Of a DNA stretch of 64,000 nt, positions 17,721 through 27,723 are shown piece by piece. This DNA is from Candidatus Methanoperedens nitratireducens (GTDB lineage: Archaea > Halobacteriota > Methanosarcinia > Methanosarcinales > Methanoperedenaceae): assembly GCA_020724545.1 (NCBI GenBank), contig DYGR01000006.1, positions 21,626-85,625 of the forward strand, in the 5' to 3' direction. The notes beneath the pieces were generated by a model. The model had not been told where the DNA came from, made no database searches, and was given only the letters and a program-made list of their open reading frames with translations. Position 1 is the first letter of the stretch; every line of letters starts with the position of its first letter. The position numbers were made by a program, and so were the translations under genes.

Positions 17721-18479
17721 ATGGTAAAAGATAATCAGGTGATTCAGAGAGCTCTGTATATCTCAGTTATCATCCCGACATATAATGAGCGGGGAAATAT
17801 AGAAAAACTAATTCCGCAGGTTGCAGAAGTTCTCCAGAACTATAAGTATGAGCTTGTTGTTGTAGATGATTCATCCCCTGATGGCACAGCCGAAACTGCA
17901 AGGGAATTCGCAGAAAAGTATAATGTCAGGGTTTTAGTTCGACAGGAGAAATCGGGCCTATCATCGGCTGTGGTTGAAGGATTTAATGCATCCCTGGGCG
18001 ATATAATTGGTGTAATAGATGCAGATTTGCAGCATCCTCCTGAATATATAATAAATCTCATACAGGCTATTTCTGATGGCTACGATATTGCAGTTGGATG
18101 CAGGTATATAGAAGGCGGGAAAACAGAGGGATGGAGTATGTTCAGACTACTGGTTTCAAGGGTTGCAATTACGCTCTCAGTGCCTTTAACAGATGTAAAA
18201 GACCCACTGAGCGGGTACTTTTTTCTAAAAAGAAAGGTTATTGAGAATGTTTCATTCAATCCCATAGGCTTTAAGATACTGCTGGAGATACTGGTGAAAG
18301 GATTTTATAATAAAGTAAAAGAGATTCCGTATTCCTTCAAACTCAGGGAGAGGGGAGAGAGCAAGCTTGGTGTCAGCGAATATGCCAGTTACCTTAAGTT
18401 ACTGTATTATCTCTATGGATTCAAGCTGAAGAGATATACCAGATCTGTACCAACAGATATTTATGATATGAGAACATAA
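17721..18479 (+). CDS. Glycosyltransferase family 2, dolichol-phosphate mannosyltransferase type
   Basis: 252 aa, soluble. Motifs are VIIPTYNERGNIEKLI (start of the GT-A fold), VVDDSSPDGT, the DAD metal site (VIDADLQHPPE) and KDPLSGYFFLKR. These are the marks of DPM1/polyprenyl-phosphate glycosyltransferases, which move a sugar from a nucleotide donor to a lipid-phosphate carrier on the cytosolic face. There is no C-terminal membrane domain. It lies 17 bp before the first cytochrome/surface gene, so a role in N-glycosylating the surface proteins made here is reasonable but inferred. Confidence 0.88.
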   Translation: MVKDNQVIQRALYISVIIPTYNERGNIEKLIPQVAEVLQNYKYELVVVDDSSPDGTAETAREFAEKYNVRVLVRQEKSGLSSAVVEGFNASLGDIIGVIDADLQHPPEYIINLIQAISDGYDIAVGCRYIEGGKTEGWSMFRLLVSRVAITLSVPLTDVKDPLSGYFFLKRKVIENVSFNPIGFKILLEILVKGFYNKVKEIPYSFKLRERGESKLGVSEYASYLKLLYYLYGFKLKRYTRSVPTDIYDMRT

Positions 18480-18496
18480 GCCATTCTGGTGTTGGA

Positions 18497-20158
18497 ATGG
18501 ATAGGATTGACTTGAATTTAGTAAATCTACTTGTGGCTTCTAATAAAAAGGAGTCTGTTGCCCGTATTCTTAGCGGCATTACTGTTATACTCTTGATCCT
18601 GGCTGGCTCTCCTTTTTTTAATATAGCTACCAATATCGGGGCTGATGCTGCTTCAAATCCTTACACCCCTGCTTCTATTTTAAATCTAATAAATTCTGAT
18701 CCTACTTCAAGCGGCTCTTTTGTTTTCTGGGATACCAACGAGTCCAGTAATAGCAGAGTATATTACGGTCTGAATGAGACAGATGTTAATAATCTTGTAA
18801 ATGGGACATGGAGCCACTGGTATAATAATACGTTCAGTGTGAGTATCAGATTATCAGGTCTTTCTGCAAATACCACCTATTATTATAAGCCTGAGAGCTG
18901 GTCATCAGGAATTGTCAATAATTCAGTGCCTGCCAGTGCATTTGTAACTCTAAGACCAGGTGTCTGGGTAAATCCATCAGAATATATGGTCAGTCCACCA
19001 GGATGGATGGGCTCGCCTGTTAACTTCCGTACGGTTAATATATCAGCAGCAATTTTAAATAGTAACGGGCGTTATGTCTCTGGACTTTCACTTGAAGCTG
19101 TTATCTACAACAGTACAGGCAGCGAGATCGGTAGGATCAGTTTAAGCGGTGATGGTCCTTATTCAGGTGATTTCACTCTGCCGGATTATCTGGATGAAGG
19201 TGGATATGTGGTAAGAATCACCGGCTATCCGATTGCTGGAGAATTCAGCGTTCTCAGATGGGGCTGCGCCAATTGCCATGTTGGTCCCGGCGATAACTAT
19301 CCCTCTACATTCGATCCCGCAACCGTTCATCCCGAACATTTTGATACTACTGATATATATGTGATACATGATGAACAGGTTATAACCTCCACAACACAGT
19401 GCGGATGGTGTCATCGTATTAAGCCCCCGTACTGGGTAGCCCATCCCAATGATTATGGATGCAGTAACTGCCACAGGCTTCCCTCAGGCACTACCGCTGC
19501 TCTATCATGCGAGAACTGCCATAATGACAGGACAACGAACCAGAATGTTATGTCCCAGCGCTATGGCCAGGATAAACACTCAGGTCAGGCATGCAGCAAC
19601 TGCCACGGCAGTCTGACATCTCTTAACACCAGACCAAACTGCATAACCTGTCATCCAAGGTCGGGATCAAATATCACTGTTCCCGATTCTATCAGAGATA
19701 AAAGCCATTCTACCGGGAAGACAGTGGCCTGTGGCCTGTGCCATAACCGTGAACACGATGTTAAGTCCCTGACACTTGATGCTAAAACATGCAGGAGCTG
19801 CCACACTGGTATAAACCATGACGGAGGAGCACAGTGTACAACCTGCCACGGAAGCGACCCCCATGAAGTAACGTTCGCAGGGGGAGAGACCTGCATCGAA
19901 TGCCACGGTACCAATTACCCGGGCGCAAACCCCATGGCAAAAACGACCCTGGTTGATATAACCGCATTTGGTGAATCCATCCACCTGAACATCAGTAAAA
20001 CTCCTCCTGATACTGTAACTAATGATGACTGCTGGTCATGCCACTATCTAAAAGATATGAACCGCCAGAACATAAAGAAATGCAGCGACTGCCACAGGAA
20101 GCCGCAGCAGTGGCATGGTAATGCTAATATCACGACCAACATTTCGAAACTCTGGTAA
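18497..20158 (+). CDS. Secreted dodecaheme c-type cytochrome with N-terminal surface domains
   Basis: 553 aa. A hydrophobic signal or anchor lies at about residues 24-45. An FN3-like domain (about 55-155, with VYYGLNETD and TTYYYKPES) and a second beta domain (about 160-255) precede a C-terminal heme region with 12 CXXCH motifs: CANCH, CGWCH, CSNCH, CENCH, CSNCH, CITCH, CGLCH, CRSCH, CTTCH, CIECH, CWSCH, CSDCH. Spacing is close, as in electron-conducting multiheme proteins. It heads the cytochrome locus. Likely carries electrons through or along the S-layer. Confidence 0.92.
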   Translation: MDRIDLNLVNLLVASNKKESVARILSGITVILLILAGSPFFNIATNIGADAASNPYTPASILNLINSDPTSSGSFVFWDTNESSNSRVYYGLNETDVNNLVNGTWSHWYNNTFSVSIRLSGLSANTTYYYKPESWSSGIVNNSVPASAFVTLRPGVWVNPSEYMVSPPGWMGSPVNFRTVNISAAILNSNGRYVSGLSLEAVIYNSTGSEIGRISLSGDGPYSGDFTLPDYLDEGGYVVRITGYPIAGEFSVLRWGCANCHVGPGDNYPSTFDPATVHPEHFDTTDIYVIHDEQVITSTTQCGWCHRIKPPYWVAHPNDYGCSNCHRLPSGTTAALSCENCHNDRTTNQNVMSQRYGQDKHSGQACSNCHGSLTSLNTRPNCITCHPRSGSNITVPDSIRDKSHSTGKTVACGLCHNREHDVKSLTLDAKTCRSCHTGINHDGGAQCTTCHGSDPHEVTFAGGETCIECHGTNYPGANPMAKTTLVDITAFGESIHLNISKTPPDTVTNDDCWSCHYLKDMNRQNIKKCSDCHRKPQQWHGNANITTNISKLW

Positions 20159-20250
20159 GGGTGGATAGGCTCAGAGATAATTACGAAAAATTATTAAATC
20201 TTAAGATTATTGTTACATCAAGGTAGTATAGGAAATTTAAAACAAAGCCA

Positions 20251-21072
20251 ATGGTAAATAACGCAAAAATATTGATACCAGTCTTTATCACAATTTTCGG
20301 CATATACATGATGCCGTCTATCCTCGCAACATTTTATAGCCCCCATACTATCGAATCATCATCTGATGCACGGGATTTGAAGTGTATCTCCTGCCACGAT
20401 TACATAGCAAGAGAACTCAACTCTTCAAGTGAATCCAGGCGTGTCCTCGATAAACATGCTGCAGCAGCAAATAATATTAATTATACAACATTTATAAAAT
20501 ACGGTTATCATTATAATATAAGCGAAGGCAGAATTTACACTACAAGGGATATTTCAACATGGGATCTTGGAGCAAGCGCCGATCCTGCCAGCTATATCTA
20601 CTGGGAGCCGTCTTTGAATTCGTGGATAGATAACAGAACAGGAACGATGCACCTTGCAAGTGTAAACCTTGAGAATAATGGTATCCAGGGTATCCAGTTA
20701 GAAGAGATATGTCTCTTTTGCCACAGCAGCGATATCCTCGGTATCTCAACTCATACCAGCGTATCGGTAACAGGATGCACTGATATTAAATGCCACGGGA
20801 ACTCAAGCGGTACTGGATATGGAAAAGAGTTATATACAACAGTGATGACAGGATACAATCTCTCAAGCAACAATGTCCATGCCCGGTGGTTTAAGGCTAT
20901 GGGAAATACATCCAGCCCATATAACTACATGGTGCACGGCGATTCCCATGTTAGCTCAGACTATCTCACCTGCATTGGCTGTCATACATATACCAGAGTG
21001 AGTTTAAACATCACAAGCCCTGAGAAATATATGCACAATAATTTTAGCACAGCAAAAATAAGATATCAATGA
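20251..21072 (+). CDS. Secreted tetraheme c-type cytochrome with one CX4CH site
   Basis: 273 aa. Signal peptide, then a mature start of the form LATFYSPHTIE. Heme sites in order are CISCH, CLFCH, CTDIKCH (CX4CH) and CIGCH. The same order and the same aromatic/Gly-rich surroundings occur in the protein at 27724-28785, so these are paralogs. The gene ends in an ATGA overlap with the next one. Small secreted tetraheme proteins with long heme-free loops invite comparison with tetraheme subunits of extracellular cytochrome filaments; that role is an inference. Confidence 0.9.
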   Translation: MVNNAKILIPVFITIFGIYMMPSILATFYSPHTIESSSDARDLKCISCHDYIARELNSSSESRRVLDKHAAAANNINYTTFIKYGYHYNISEGRIYTTRDISTWDLGASADPASYIYWEPSLNSWIDNRTGTMHLASVNLENNGIQGIQLEEICLFCHSSDILGISTHTSVSVTGCTDIKCHGNSSGTGYGKELYTTVMTGYNLSSNNVHARWFKAMGNTSSPYNYMVHGDSHVSSDYLTCIGCHTYTRVSLNITSPEKYMHNNFSTAKIRYQ

Positions 21073-22907
21073 TCAATGAGAATTACCTTAACAAAGCATT
21101 AATAATTTTTATATTCTTAGTTATATTGGCTGCTGTAACGCATATGGTGGCTGCATATTATATATCAGGCTACGTAACAGACTCATCCACTGGCATGCCC
21201 CTCTCCAACGCCAGTGTAACCACAAATACAGGCCTTGTTACAAGTACAGATACTTACGGTTTTTACAACTTAACTGATATAGATAATGGCACCTATCTCA
21301 TAAATGCAAGTCTGCCCGGCTATTCCACCAGCTCCTCAGAGAGGGTGATCAACAGCACGGACATAGATAATGCAAACATCTCGCTGTCACCGCTATTAGA
21401 CCCTACTTATTCGATAAGCGGCTATGTATTTGATAATTATGGTTTGGGACTGGTAGATGTTCTGGTGCATAACGGCAGTTACCAGAATACCACGGTAGAG
21501 TCAGGTTACTATCTAATAACCGGTCTACTCAATGGTACCTACAACTTCAGCTATTCTAAGACCGAATTTGATACAGGCTATTTAAATGTGACAATTAGCG
21601 GCGCAGATAACATCAGTGCGAACATAACGATCTATGATACTACGCCACTTGCTCAGGTTACCGGGTTGATGAACGATACTCCGACCCAGACGACTGTTAA
21701 TCTGAGCTGGGATCCAATATCAGATGCAAACTATTACCAGGTATTCAGAAACTCCACCAGTCTTGGGTTTACACAGAACACTTACTGGAATGATACCGAT
21801 CTAACCCCAGGTGCTTCATATCAATATGAGATCAGAGCTAACGACTCCTATAGTAACTGGGGTCAAAATTCATCAGTTCTAACAGTAACTATGAATAATG
21901 TGTCTCTATCAATTACAGCCTCATCGCCTGATAATGATACAACTACAACAGTTGGTACAGCACAGGAATTTGAGATAGTTCTTAATAGAGATGCAGATAT
22001 TACATGGTATATTAATGACTCTATAATTCAGAGTAATTTAAGTGCAATATCCGCAAATTATACCAACTCTACAGCAGGCGCAGGAGTGTACAACGTTACT
22101 GCAATTGCCAGTGATGATTATTATTCAATATCCAGAACATGGAACTGGACTGTTATAGATCAGACCGCCCCAGGTGGTGGAGGTGATGGTGGCGGTGGGG
22201 TCGGATCTTATAATATAAGCGGCTATGTACTTGACTCATCCAATCTAAAACCATTGAGCATAGCCAATGTAACTACAAATACAAGTCTGCAAACAACAAC
22301 AGATCTAAATGGCTTCTATAATTTCTCCGGGCTTATAAATGGCAGCTACATGATAAGTGCAAGCTTGATGGGTTATGCTGATAACTATATAAACAGAACG
22401 ATAAGCGGCGCGGATGTTTCTTATGCTAATATAACCCTATCTCCGCTGTCGTGCACTGACTGCCACTACTCTATTAGTTACATGAATAGCTTTGGCAGGT
22501 CGGATCTGTATGTAAACCAGACCATGGTCAATGAGAGTGTGCATGTGGCGCTCAGTTGCAAGGATTGCCATACAGATACAAGTATACATCCGCCTCCCAA
22601 ATCAGGATGGAAGTGGTGCGAGGACTGCCATGCAAATACACAGAATCCCAGGACAGATAAGGGCAGGCACAATATTGTGAACAATCCCTGGAACAATCTC
22701 TACAATGGGATAAGTGTAGTAAATATAACCTCATGTACAACCTGCCATGATCCTACACTTTATAATAACTCCAAAAATACATATGGAAAAGAGAAGGGAA
22801 TAGATTGTGATTACTGTCATAGTTTTCCTGACAACGTCGTTGAGGTGTTCTCGATTACTGCCGCACTTTTCCTGATAATACTATCGAATAGATATAATAA
22901 TAATTAG
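21069..22907 (+). CDS. Surface protein fused to a pentaheme c-type cytochrome domain
   Basis: 612 aa. Signal helix, then two carboxypeptidase-regulatory-like repeats (ISGYVTDSSTGMPLSNASV; YSISGYVFDNYGLGLVDV), an FN3 domain (about 195-280), an Ig-like domain (about 282-370), a Gly-rich hinge (GGGGDGGGGVG) and a third regulatory-like repeat. The C-terminal 140 residues carry five hemes: CTDCH, CKDCH, CEDCH, CTTCH, CDYCH. A hydrophobic segment (VFSITAALFLIILS) with a short tail ends it and probably anchors it. It overlaps the previous gene by 4 nt. Confidence 0.9.
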   Translation: MINENYLNKALIIFIFLVILAAVTHMVAAYYISGYVTDSSTGMPLSNASVTTNTGLVTSTDTYGFYNLTDIDNGTYLINASLPGYSTSSSERVINSTDIDNANISLSPLLDPTYSISGYVFDNYGLGLVDVLVHNGSYQNTTVESGYYLITGLLNGTYNFSYSKTEFDTGYLNVTISGADNISANITIYDTTPLAQVTGLMNDTPTQTTVNLSWDPISDANYYQVFRNSTSLGFTQNTYWNDTDLTPGASYQYEIRANDSYSNWGQNSSVLTVTMNNVSLSITASSPDNDTTTTVGTAQEFEIVLNRDADITWYINDSIIQSNLSAISANYTNSTAGAGVYNVTAIASDDYYSISRTWNWTVIDQTAPGGGGDGGGGVGSYNISGYVLDSSNLKPLSIANVTTNTSLQTTTDLNGFYNFSGLINGSYMISASLMGYADNYINRTISGADVSYANITLSPLSCTDCHYSISYMNSFGRSDLYVNQTMVNESVHVALSCKDCHTDTSIHPPPKSGWKWCEDCHANTQNPRTDKGRHNIVNNPWNNLYNGISVVNITSCTTCHDPTLYNNSKNTYGKEKGIDCDYCHSFPDNVVEVFSITAALFLIILSNRYNNN

Positions 22908-22916
22908 GATATAATA

Positions 22917-23339
22917 ATGATTAAGAAGCTTGCTCTCATTACAGTTTCGATTATACTTTTGATATATACGATACAGCCGCTCCTGAGCACCTTTGCAGGA
23001 AGCCACGCTATAGAGAAGCAGAGAAATTCTACAGATTACGGTAACATCTATATCTGCGCCAATTGCCATGAAGAAGAAGCATCACTGAACAGTATCTCTG
23101 CTCACAGAGCGGTCGGGTGCGTGTGCCACGGTTATGCGCCCAACCTGACCCAGGAGTATAATATCAATGCTGCACATAATCTGACAAAAAATCTATATTG
23201 TACCAATTGCCATTCCAGTTATGATACAGATGGACGCCAGGAGATATATCCTGGAATAACAACCTCCAATCAATCAGGTCATTATATTAAGAAAAACAGG
23301 ACTATTGCCTATGATCATGCACAGAAATTCTTTCCCTGA
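22917..23339 (+). CDS. Small secreted cytochrome with two CXXCH and one CXCH site
   Basis: 140 aa. Signal peptide followed by STFAGSHAIEKQ, the same mature N-terminus as the two tetraheme proteins nearby. Heme sites are CANCH, an unusual CVCH, and CTNCH. The middle site has one residue between the cysteines, so it may bind heme through a single Cys, bind in a strained manner, or not at all. It starts 9 nt after the preceding stop and is probably co-transcribed. Possibly an electron-transfer partner or a degenerate paralog. Confidence 0.8.
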   Translation: MIKKLALITVSIILLIYTIQPLLSTFAGSHAIEKQRNSTDYGNIYICANCHEEEASLNSISAHRAVGCVCHGYAPNLTQEYNINAAHNLTKNLYCTNCHSSYDTDGRQEIYPGITTSNQSGHYIKKNRTIAYDHAQKFFP

Positions 23340-23348
23340 AGCGATGCC

Positions 23349-25136
23349 ATGAGTATAAGACCTTATAAAATAGCCTGTATAATAAGTATATTATTGATTG
23401 CCGTACCTGTTAGCCTGGCTGAAGAAGAGAACGATCGGGAAGCAAACTGGGTACATGCTAAAAATATTAATGAGCAGTCTATTACATGGGTCAGCCACTA
23501 TAATGGAACCATAAGATGGGGGGACAGGATAAACATAGATGACTGGACTCTTGGAAACTTTACCATTGAGCTAACTGACCTGATGAAAGATACTACAGGC
23601 AGCAAGATAATCGGGTCTCTTATGACTGTAACCATAGGGGATAAAAAAAGCACGGTAATGATAAATAGCGATGAGTCTGAGATTGTAACATTCGATGCGC
23701 CGTTTTATGATGATGAGATGAAAATATATGCTAATATCAGCGGGGAAAGAACGTGGAGCAGAGAACTTTTAGAACCAGATGTATCGATCCAGGTCTTCCT
23801 GAGGGATAAGCCTGAAATCAACATGTCATATAAGGTTTATAATGAAGATCCCCGGAGCAATGCCAGTATCAGCGCATCTGATTATATAAAATCTAATAAA
23901 ATGTTCTATATCCAGATATCCCTTGAGAATAAAGGCAATGTATCCCTTATGAATGCTCTACTGGATGTGAATCTTACTGATTTTACTATTCCCCAGAAAC
24001 AACTATCAGAGCAAAAACAGGGCATGAGCTTTAAACAGGTCGGGAATTCTATAATCTACAATTTAAATGAACTAAAGGCAAATGAGACCAGGATTATAAA
24101 TCTAAGCATGATAGCGCCTATTTCACCCGTTAATAAGACCTTCCCTATCCCCTTAAGATTAAGCGGCAGAGATAACAAGGATGTTGAGTATATCCACAGA
24201 GCAGAGGAACAGATTCTCGTAAAACCATTCATTGAGATTAATAAACAAATCGGGTCTTATATTAATTATACAAGCACTGAGGGAGACTATGAGAATGTAT
24301 TGTATTTAAATGAATTCTCTAAGGTTTTCCTGTATATAAAAAACAATGGAGATCAGGCTACTGTCATCAATCTGATAGATTATGTGCCTGATAATTTTGA
24401 ATATAAAACAGAGGATAATAAGAGCTTGAACTGGACAATAACAATCCCTGCTGAATCATCTGATATAATAACATACTCAATTAGACCAATAAAATATAAA
24501 CCAAATTTAATAATACCTGTAGCAATTGCAACATTTGAATTTGACGGCAAGAACTATAGTGTGGACTCAGATGACATTGATGTAAAGATAAAAGGCGCAG
24601 ATGTGTCCCTCACAAAAGATGTAAAGGTCAATCAGCAGAGTAACGGGATTATTAATGCGACGATAACGATACATGCTAATAATCAGGGAGACCAGCGTGT
24701 TTCTATTAATATAGCAGATAGACTTCCGGATAATGCAGGCTTAATAAACGGCACTACTTCAAGGGATAATATATTTCTTGAGAAGGATGAGTTATATAGC
24801 TACAGCTATGAGATCTCGATTCCATTTGAGGAAAGGATAGTTCTGCCCGCTGCAAAAGGATATTTCATAGATTTTAGAGGATTTATAGAAAAAGACAGTA
24901 GAAAGGGCGATTATCGGCGTGAGATAGAATCCAATCAACCGGTGATAGAATCAAGACCGCCTGCACCTGAGTCAACTCCAGAAGATATAGGTCAGGAGAC
25001 GCTGGAGAAAATCACCAATACCACCTTATCCAGCAAGGTTGAGAAAGAAGATATAAAGACAAAGCTTGAGATAATAAAGGAGTTCATATTAAAGTTGCTT
25101 AATCTTATTTTGGGTAACCAGAAGGAAGATAGATAG
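23349..25136 (+). CDS. Secreted surface protein with DUF11-like beta domains
   Basis: 595 aa. Signal peptide ending SLAEE. About residues 20-135 form an N-terminal beta domain (ITWVSHYNGTIRWGDRI). Three repeated domains follow, each resembling the bacterial-type DUF11/CARDB fold (for example LIDYVPDNFEYKTED and IADRLPDNAGLINGT). After a Pro/Glu linker the C-terminus is an amphipathic hydrophobic helix (KEFILKLLNLILGNQ) rather than a clear transmembrane anchor. It has no heme site. Its position inside the cytochrome locus suggests a scaffold or cell-wall partner. Confidence 0.8.
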   Translation: MSIRPYKIACIISILLIAVPVSLAEEENDREANWVHAKNINEQSITWVSHYNGTIRWGDRINIDDWTLGNFTIELTDLMKDTTGSKIIGSLMTVTIGDKKSTVMINSDESEIVTFDAPFYDDEMKIYANISGERTWSRELLEPDVSIQVFLRDKPEINMSYKVYNEDPRSNASISASDYIKSNKMFYIQISLENKGNVSLMNALLDVNLTDFTIPQKQLSEQKQGMSFKQVGNSIIYNLNELKANETRIINLSMIAPISPVNKTFPIPLRLSGRDNKDVEYIHRAEEQILVKPFIEINKQIGSYINYTSTEGDYENVLYLNEFSKVFLYIKNNGDQATVINLIDYVPDNFEYKTEDNKSLNWTITIPAESSDIITYSIRPIKYKPNLIIPVAIATFEFDGKNYSVDSDDIDVKIKGADVSLTKDVKVNQQSNGIINATITIHANNQGDQRVSINIADRLPDNAGLINGTTSRDNIFLEKDELYSYSYEISIPFEERIVLPAAKGYFIDFRGFIEKDSRKGDYRREIESNQPVIESRPPAPESTPEDIGQETLEKITNTTLSSKVEKEDIKTKLEIIKEFILKLLNLILGNQKEDR

Positions 25137-25190
25137 TCTGGAAACTGCCAAGATCCAGAGAACAGATAAAATTATCCAAACTGAGGTTAT

Positions 25191-26636
25191 CTATAAATTA
25201 TTCTTTCGTTTGACCCTCGCAATGAGAATATCCAGTACTAAGAGGAAAAGACCTGCAGTGTATTGTATCGTAATCTTGAATATATTTTCCTCAAGCGATG
25301 AGGGGGACAGGAAGTAGAAGGAGACCGCTGCTCCAAGGGAGAGGAGGACTCCTGCAGGGAGTAGAAAGGAACCGATGGCAAATACTCTTTTCCCTTCTTT
25401 TCCTGCAATGGAATGACCGGCAGCAAGCATTATTATACCAATAAAGATGGCCTCAAGGGATATATCCCCGTAGGTGCCCCCAAGAGCGATAATAGATACG
25501 GCGCCAAGAGAAGCCAGGATGACACCTGCAAGTGAGATCTTTTTACCGCTCTGGCACAACTGCTGAGGCCAGACCATGTCCGTGAGGATGAGACGGAGTT
25601 TTCTAATCTTTATCATGAAAGCGCTACTGATGACATCCTTAACATTGATCTCCACCTGTTCTGTCCCGATCTGAGAAACAGGCAAGGGAGATGATTCCTG
25701 AACTGGTTCTGGCTTACTGATTCTTAAGAGCGCCCGTTCCAGAATGCTCTTCTTTTTATCCTCTATTTCCACTGCTATCTGTTTTTCTGCCCTTGCTTTC
25801 TTTGACGCTGCCAGTTCCTCTTTTAGCTTTGTGATTGAAAAGGGGGAGATTCCTGTGGTCAGGTACTTATAATGATAATACATGGCTGCCACATAAAAGA
25901 ACAGCACCAGGAAGACAACGAACAGCGCCTGATATGGTGCAAGATATATACGGAGCATAATGCTGAGTGTAGGAAGTACCGCTACGAAAAAGGCAGGTAT
26001 ATATACCGCCCTTGGATCAAAGAGAAGGCCGAAGTATCTGGCCATCAACACCCACCAGGCTATGCCCAGGATGATGACGCTATATGGCACCATCTCGAAG
26101 GGATGGGCCTCCAAGTATACATATAAGCCTATACTGATATTGGTGAGCAGTGCCACGAAGAGAAGGAACTCCCACCATTTAATAGAGTCAGGATTTGGAT
26201 TCTCAGGATGCGCTGATGCGCTCTCAATGCTTCGCTTCTCCAGTGCCTCAAGCTTATCTATCACCTTCTCTACAACCAGGCGCTGTCTTATGACCTCCTC
26301 GATAAATGGCTTTGTGTAAAGTACAAAGTCCTCAAATTCCTCACCTATCTTCTTTGAGAGCAGTTTATTGAGGAAAGCTATACGGTAGATGGCAAAGAAA
26401 CAGGAGATCGCTCCATAGGCAGAGGCCAGCATCAGTCCCATGCTGAAGATTATAGCAAAGGTTATGTCTATACCTTTAGCACTGAAGGTGGAGTATAGGT
26501 CGTTGAATAGTACAATGGCGCCTGTGGTGAGGATGATGCCGCCAAGGAGAAGACCGATGTAAGTACCTGAGTCCTGATGCTCTGGTGCAGTCAGTGGCTT
26601 CTTCTCTGAGGACTTTTCTGTATCTATCTCATTCAT
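25191..26636 (-). CDS. Polytopic membrane protein of unknown function
   Basis: 481 aa, with roughly ten hydrophobic helices in three groups: two near the N-terminus (about 25-95), five in the middle (about 160-270) and four at the C-terminus (about 370-475). They are separated by a charged coiled-coil-like region (FEDFVLYTKPFIEEVIRQR) and a long soluble region rich in Lys/Glu (about 275-350). I recognise no family. It is opposite in direction to the surrounding cytochrome genes. Confidence 0.7.
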   Translation of the reverse strand: MNEIDTEKSSEKKPLTAPEHQDSGTYIGLLLGGIILTTGAIVLFNDLYSTFSAKGIDITFAIIFSMGLMLASAYGAISCFFAIYRIAFLNKLLSKKIGEEFEDFVLYTKPFIEEVIRQRLVVEKVIDKLEALEKRSIESASAHPENPNPDSIKWWEFLLFVALLTNISIGLYVYLEAHPFEMVPYSVIILGIAWWVLMARYFGLLFDPRAVYIPAFFVAVLPTLSIMLRIYLAPYQALFVVFLVLFFYVAAMYYHYKYLTTGISPFSITKLKEELAASKKARAEKQIAVEIEDKKKSILERALLRISKPEPVQESSPLPVSQIGTEQVEINVKDVISSAFMIKIRKLRLILTDMVWPQQLCQSGKKISLAGVILASLGAVSIIALGGTYGDISLEAIFIGIIMLAAGHSIAGKEGKRVFAIGSFLLPAGVLLSLGAAVSFYFLSPSSLEENIFKITIQYTAGLFLLVLDILIARVKRKNNL

Positions 26637-26794
26637 TTAGCAAGTTGTTTTTCTCGGTTAATAATAGCAAATATATTTTTTATAGAATGCACATACTGGC
26701 TTTTATATGATAAAAGTTTTGTTTCAATAATGGATCATAGGATATGTTTATGTACACCTAAATCTCTTCCTATATAATAATTGTTGGTAAAAAT

Positions 26795-27046
26795 ATGCAT
26801 TACTTTATCATTGATATAATTCGTTTTAGTATAGGTTTCATACTGCTGGCTCTAGCCATGCGGGCGTTTTTGAAAACAGGACTTCCTGCAATGCTCTATC
26901 TCACTATTGGTTTTGGCTTACTTACAATCGGGCATCTATTCGCTGATATCTATTTTTTTAACTCTGCGGATATGGCCAAATTATTCTCTGAGGTTTTTGA
27001 TATCCTCGGACTGATGGCCCTGATAATAGCAGTAAAAAAAAGCTAA
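26795..27046 (+). CDS. Small membrane protein (83 aa, about three helices)
   Basis: Hydrophobic segments span about 6-24, 30-52 and 66-80, joined by short loops with MRAFLKTG. Such small three-helix proteins often lie beside HTH regulators in archaea and may be membrane partners. The next gene, a winged-helix regulator, begins 36 nt downstream on the same strand. Function unknown. Confidence 0.65.
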   Translation: MHYFIIDIIRFSIGFILLALAMRAFLKTGLPAMLYLTIGFGLLTIGHLFADIYFFNSADMAKLFSEVFDILGLMALIIAVKKS

Positions 27047-27081
27047 TCAAGTGATCGAAAACGAATAATGAAGAATAAATA

Positions 27082-27465
27082 ATGATAACAAAAAAGGACA
27101 GCGCAGAAGCATTCATTGAACTCCTGGCAGATGGTTATGCAAGAGCGATAATGAGCATGACCTCCAAAAAGGAGTGCTCTGCCCTGGAGTTGAGTCAGGA
27201 GCTTGATATACCTCTGGCAACTGTGTACCGCAAATTAAAGCTCCTGGAGGATTCTATGCTGATACAGAATGTAAAGACGATAATAACGTTCTCGAGCAAC
27301 GAGGAGAAGTATTACCGCTGTGTACTCCGCGAGGCCACAGTGCGCTTCCGCAACGGGGAGTTATCGGTCAGTCTCGATAAGGAGGACTACAGCGACAGCA
27401 TTGTCAGGCTGTGGAAAAGGCTTGCCAGACCTGAGAGCCATGATGCCGGAATGAGGTCAAGATAG
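27082..27465 (+). CDS. Winged-helix (ArsR-like) transcriptional regulator
   Basis: 127 aa. The helix-turn-helix is ECSALELSQELDIPLATVYRKLKLLEDSML, a typical ArsR/HTH_20 pattern, preceded by a short helix (FIELLADGYARAIMSM). The C-terminal half is a wing and dimer part without obvious metal ligands. It lies directly upstream of the tetraheme gene at 27724 and may control it or the small membrane protein before it. Confidence 0.8.
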   Translation: MITKKDSAEAFIELLADGYARAIMSMTSKKECSALELSQELDIPLATVYRKLKLLEDSMLIQNVKTIITFSSNEEKYYRCVLREATVRFRNGELSVSLDKEDYSDSIVRLWKRLARPESHDAGMRSR

Positions 27466-27723
27466 TCATTAAAACATTAGATCCAGGCAGAGAGTTTTTA
27501 TCGCTATGCTTATGCTCATAATACTAATTCTCTTTTATGATAACGGGTTATATATTTTATATTCTATGGTGTTATAATATTGGACATGGATAGGATGTAG
27601 GATTCGATACTACGTTCTTATGCCATTAAAACTGCATAGGTGCGGGCTTAGTTTGTGCTTTTAGCGTGAGCTATGTCTGCATTCTTGCTTTGAATTAGAG
27701 ATAGGATAGAGGTGAATATAAAA

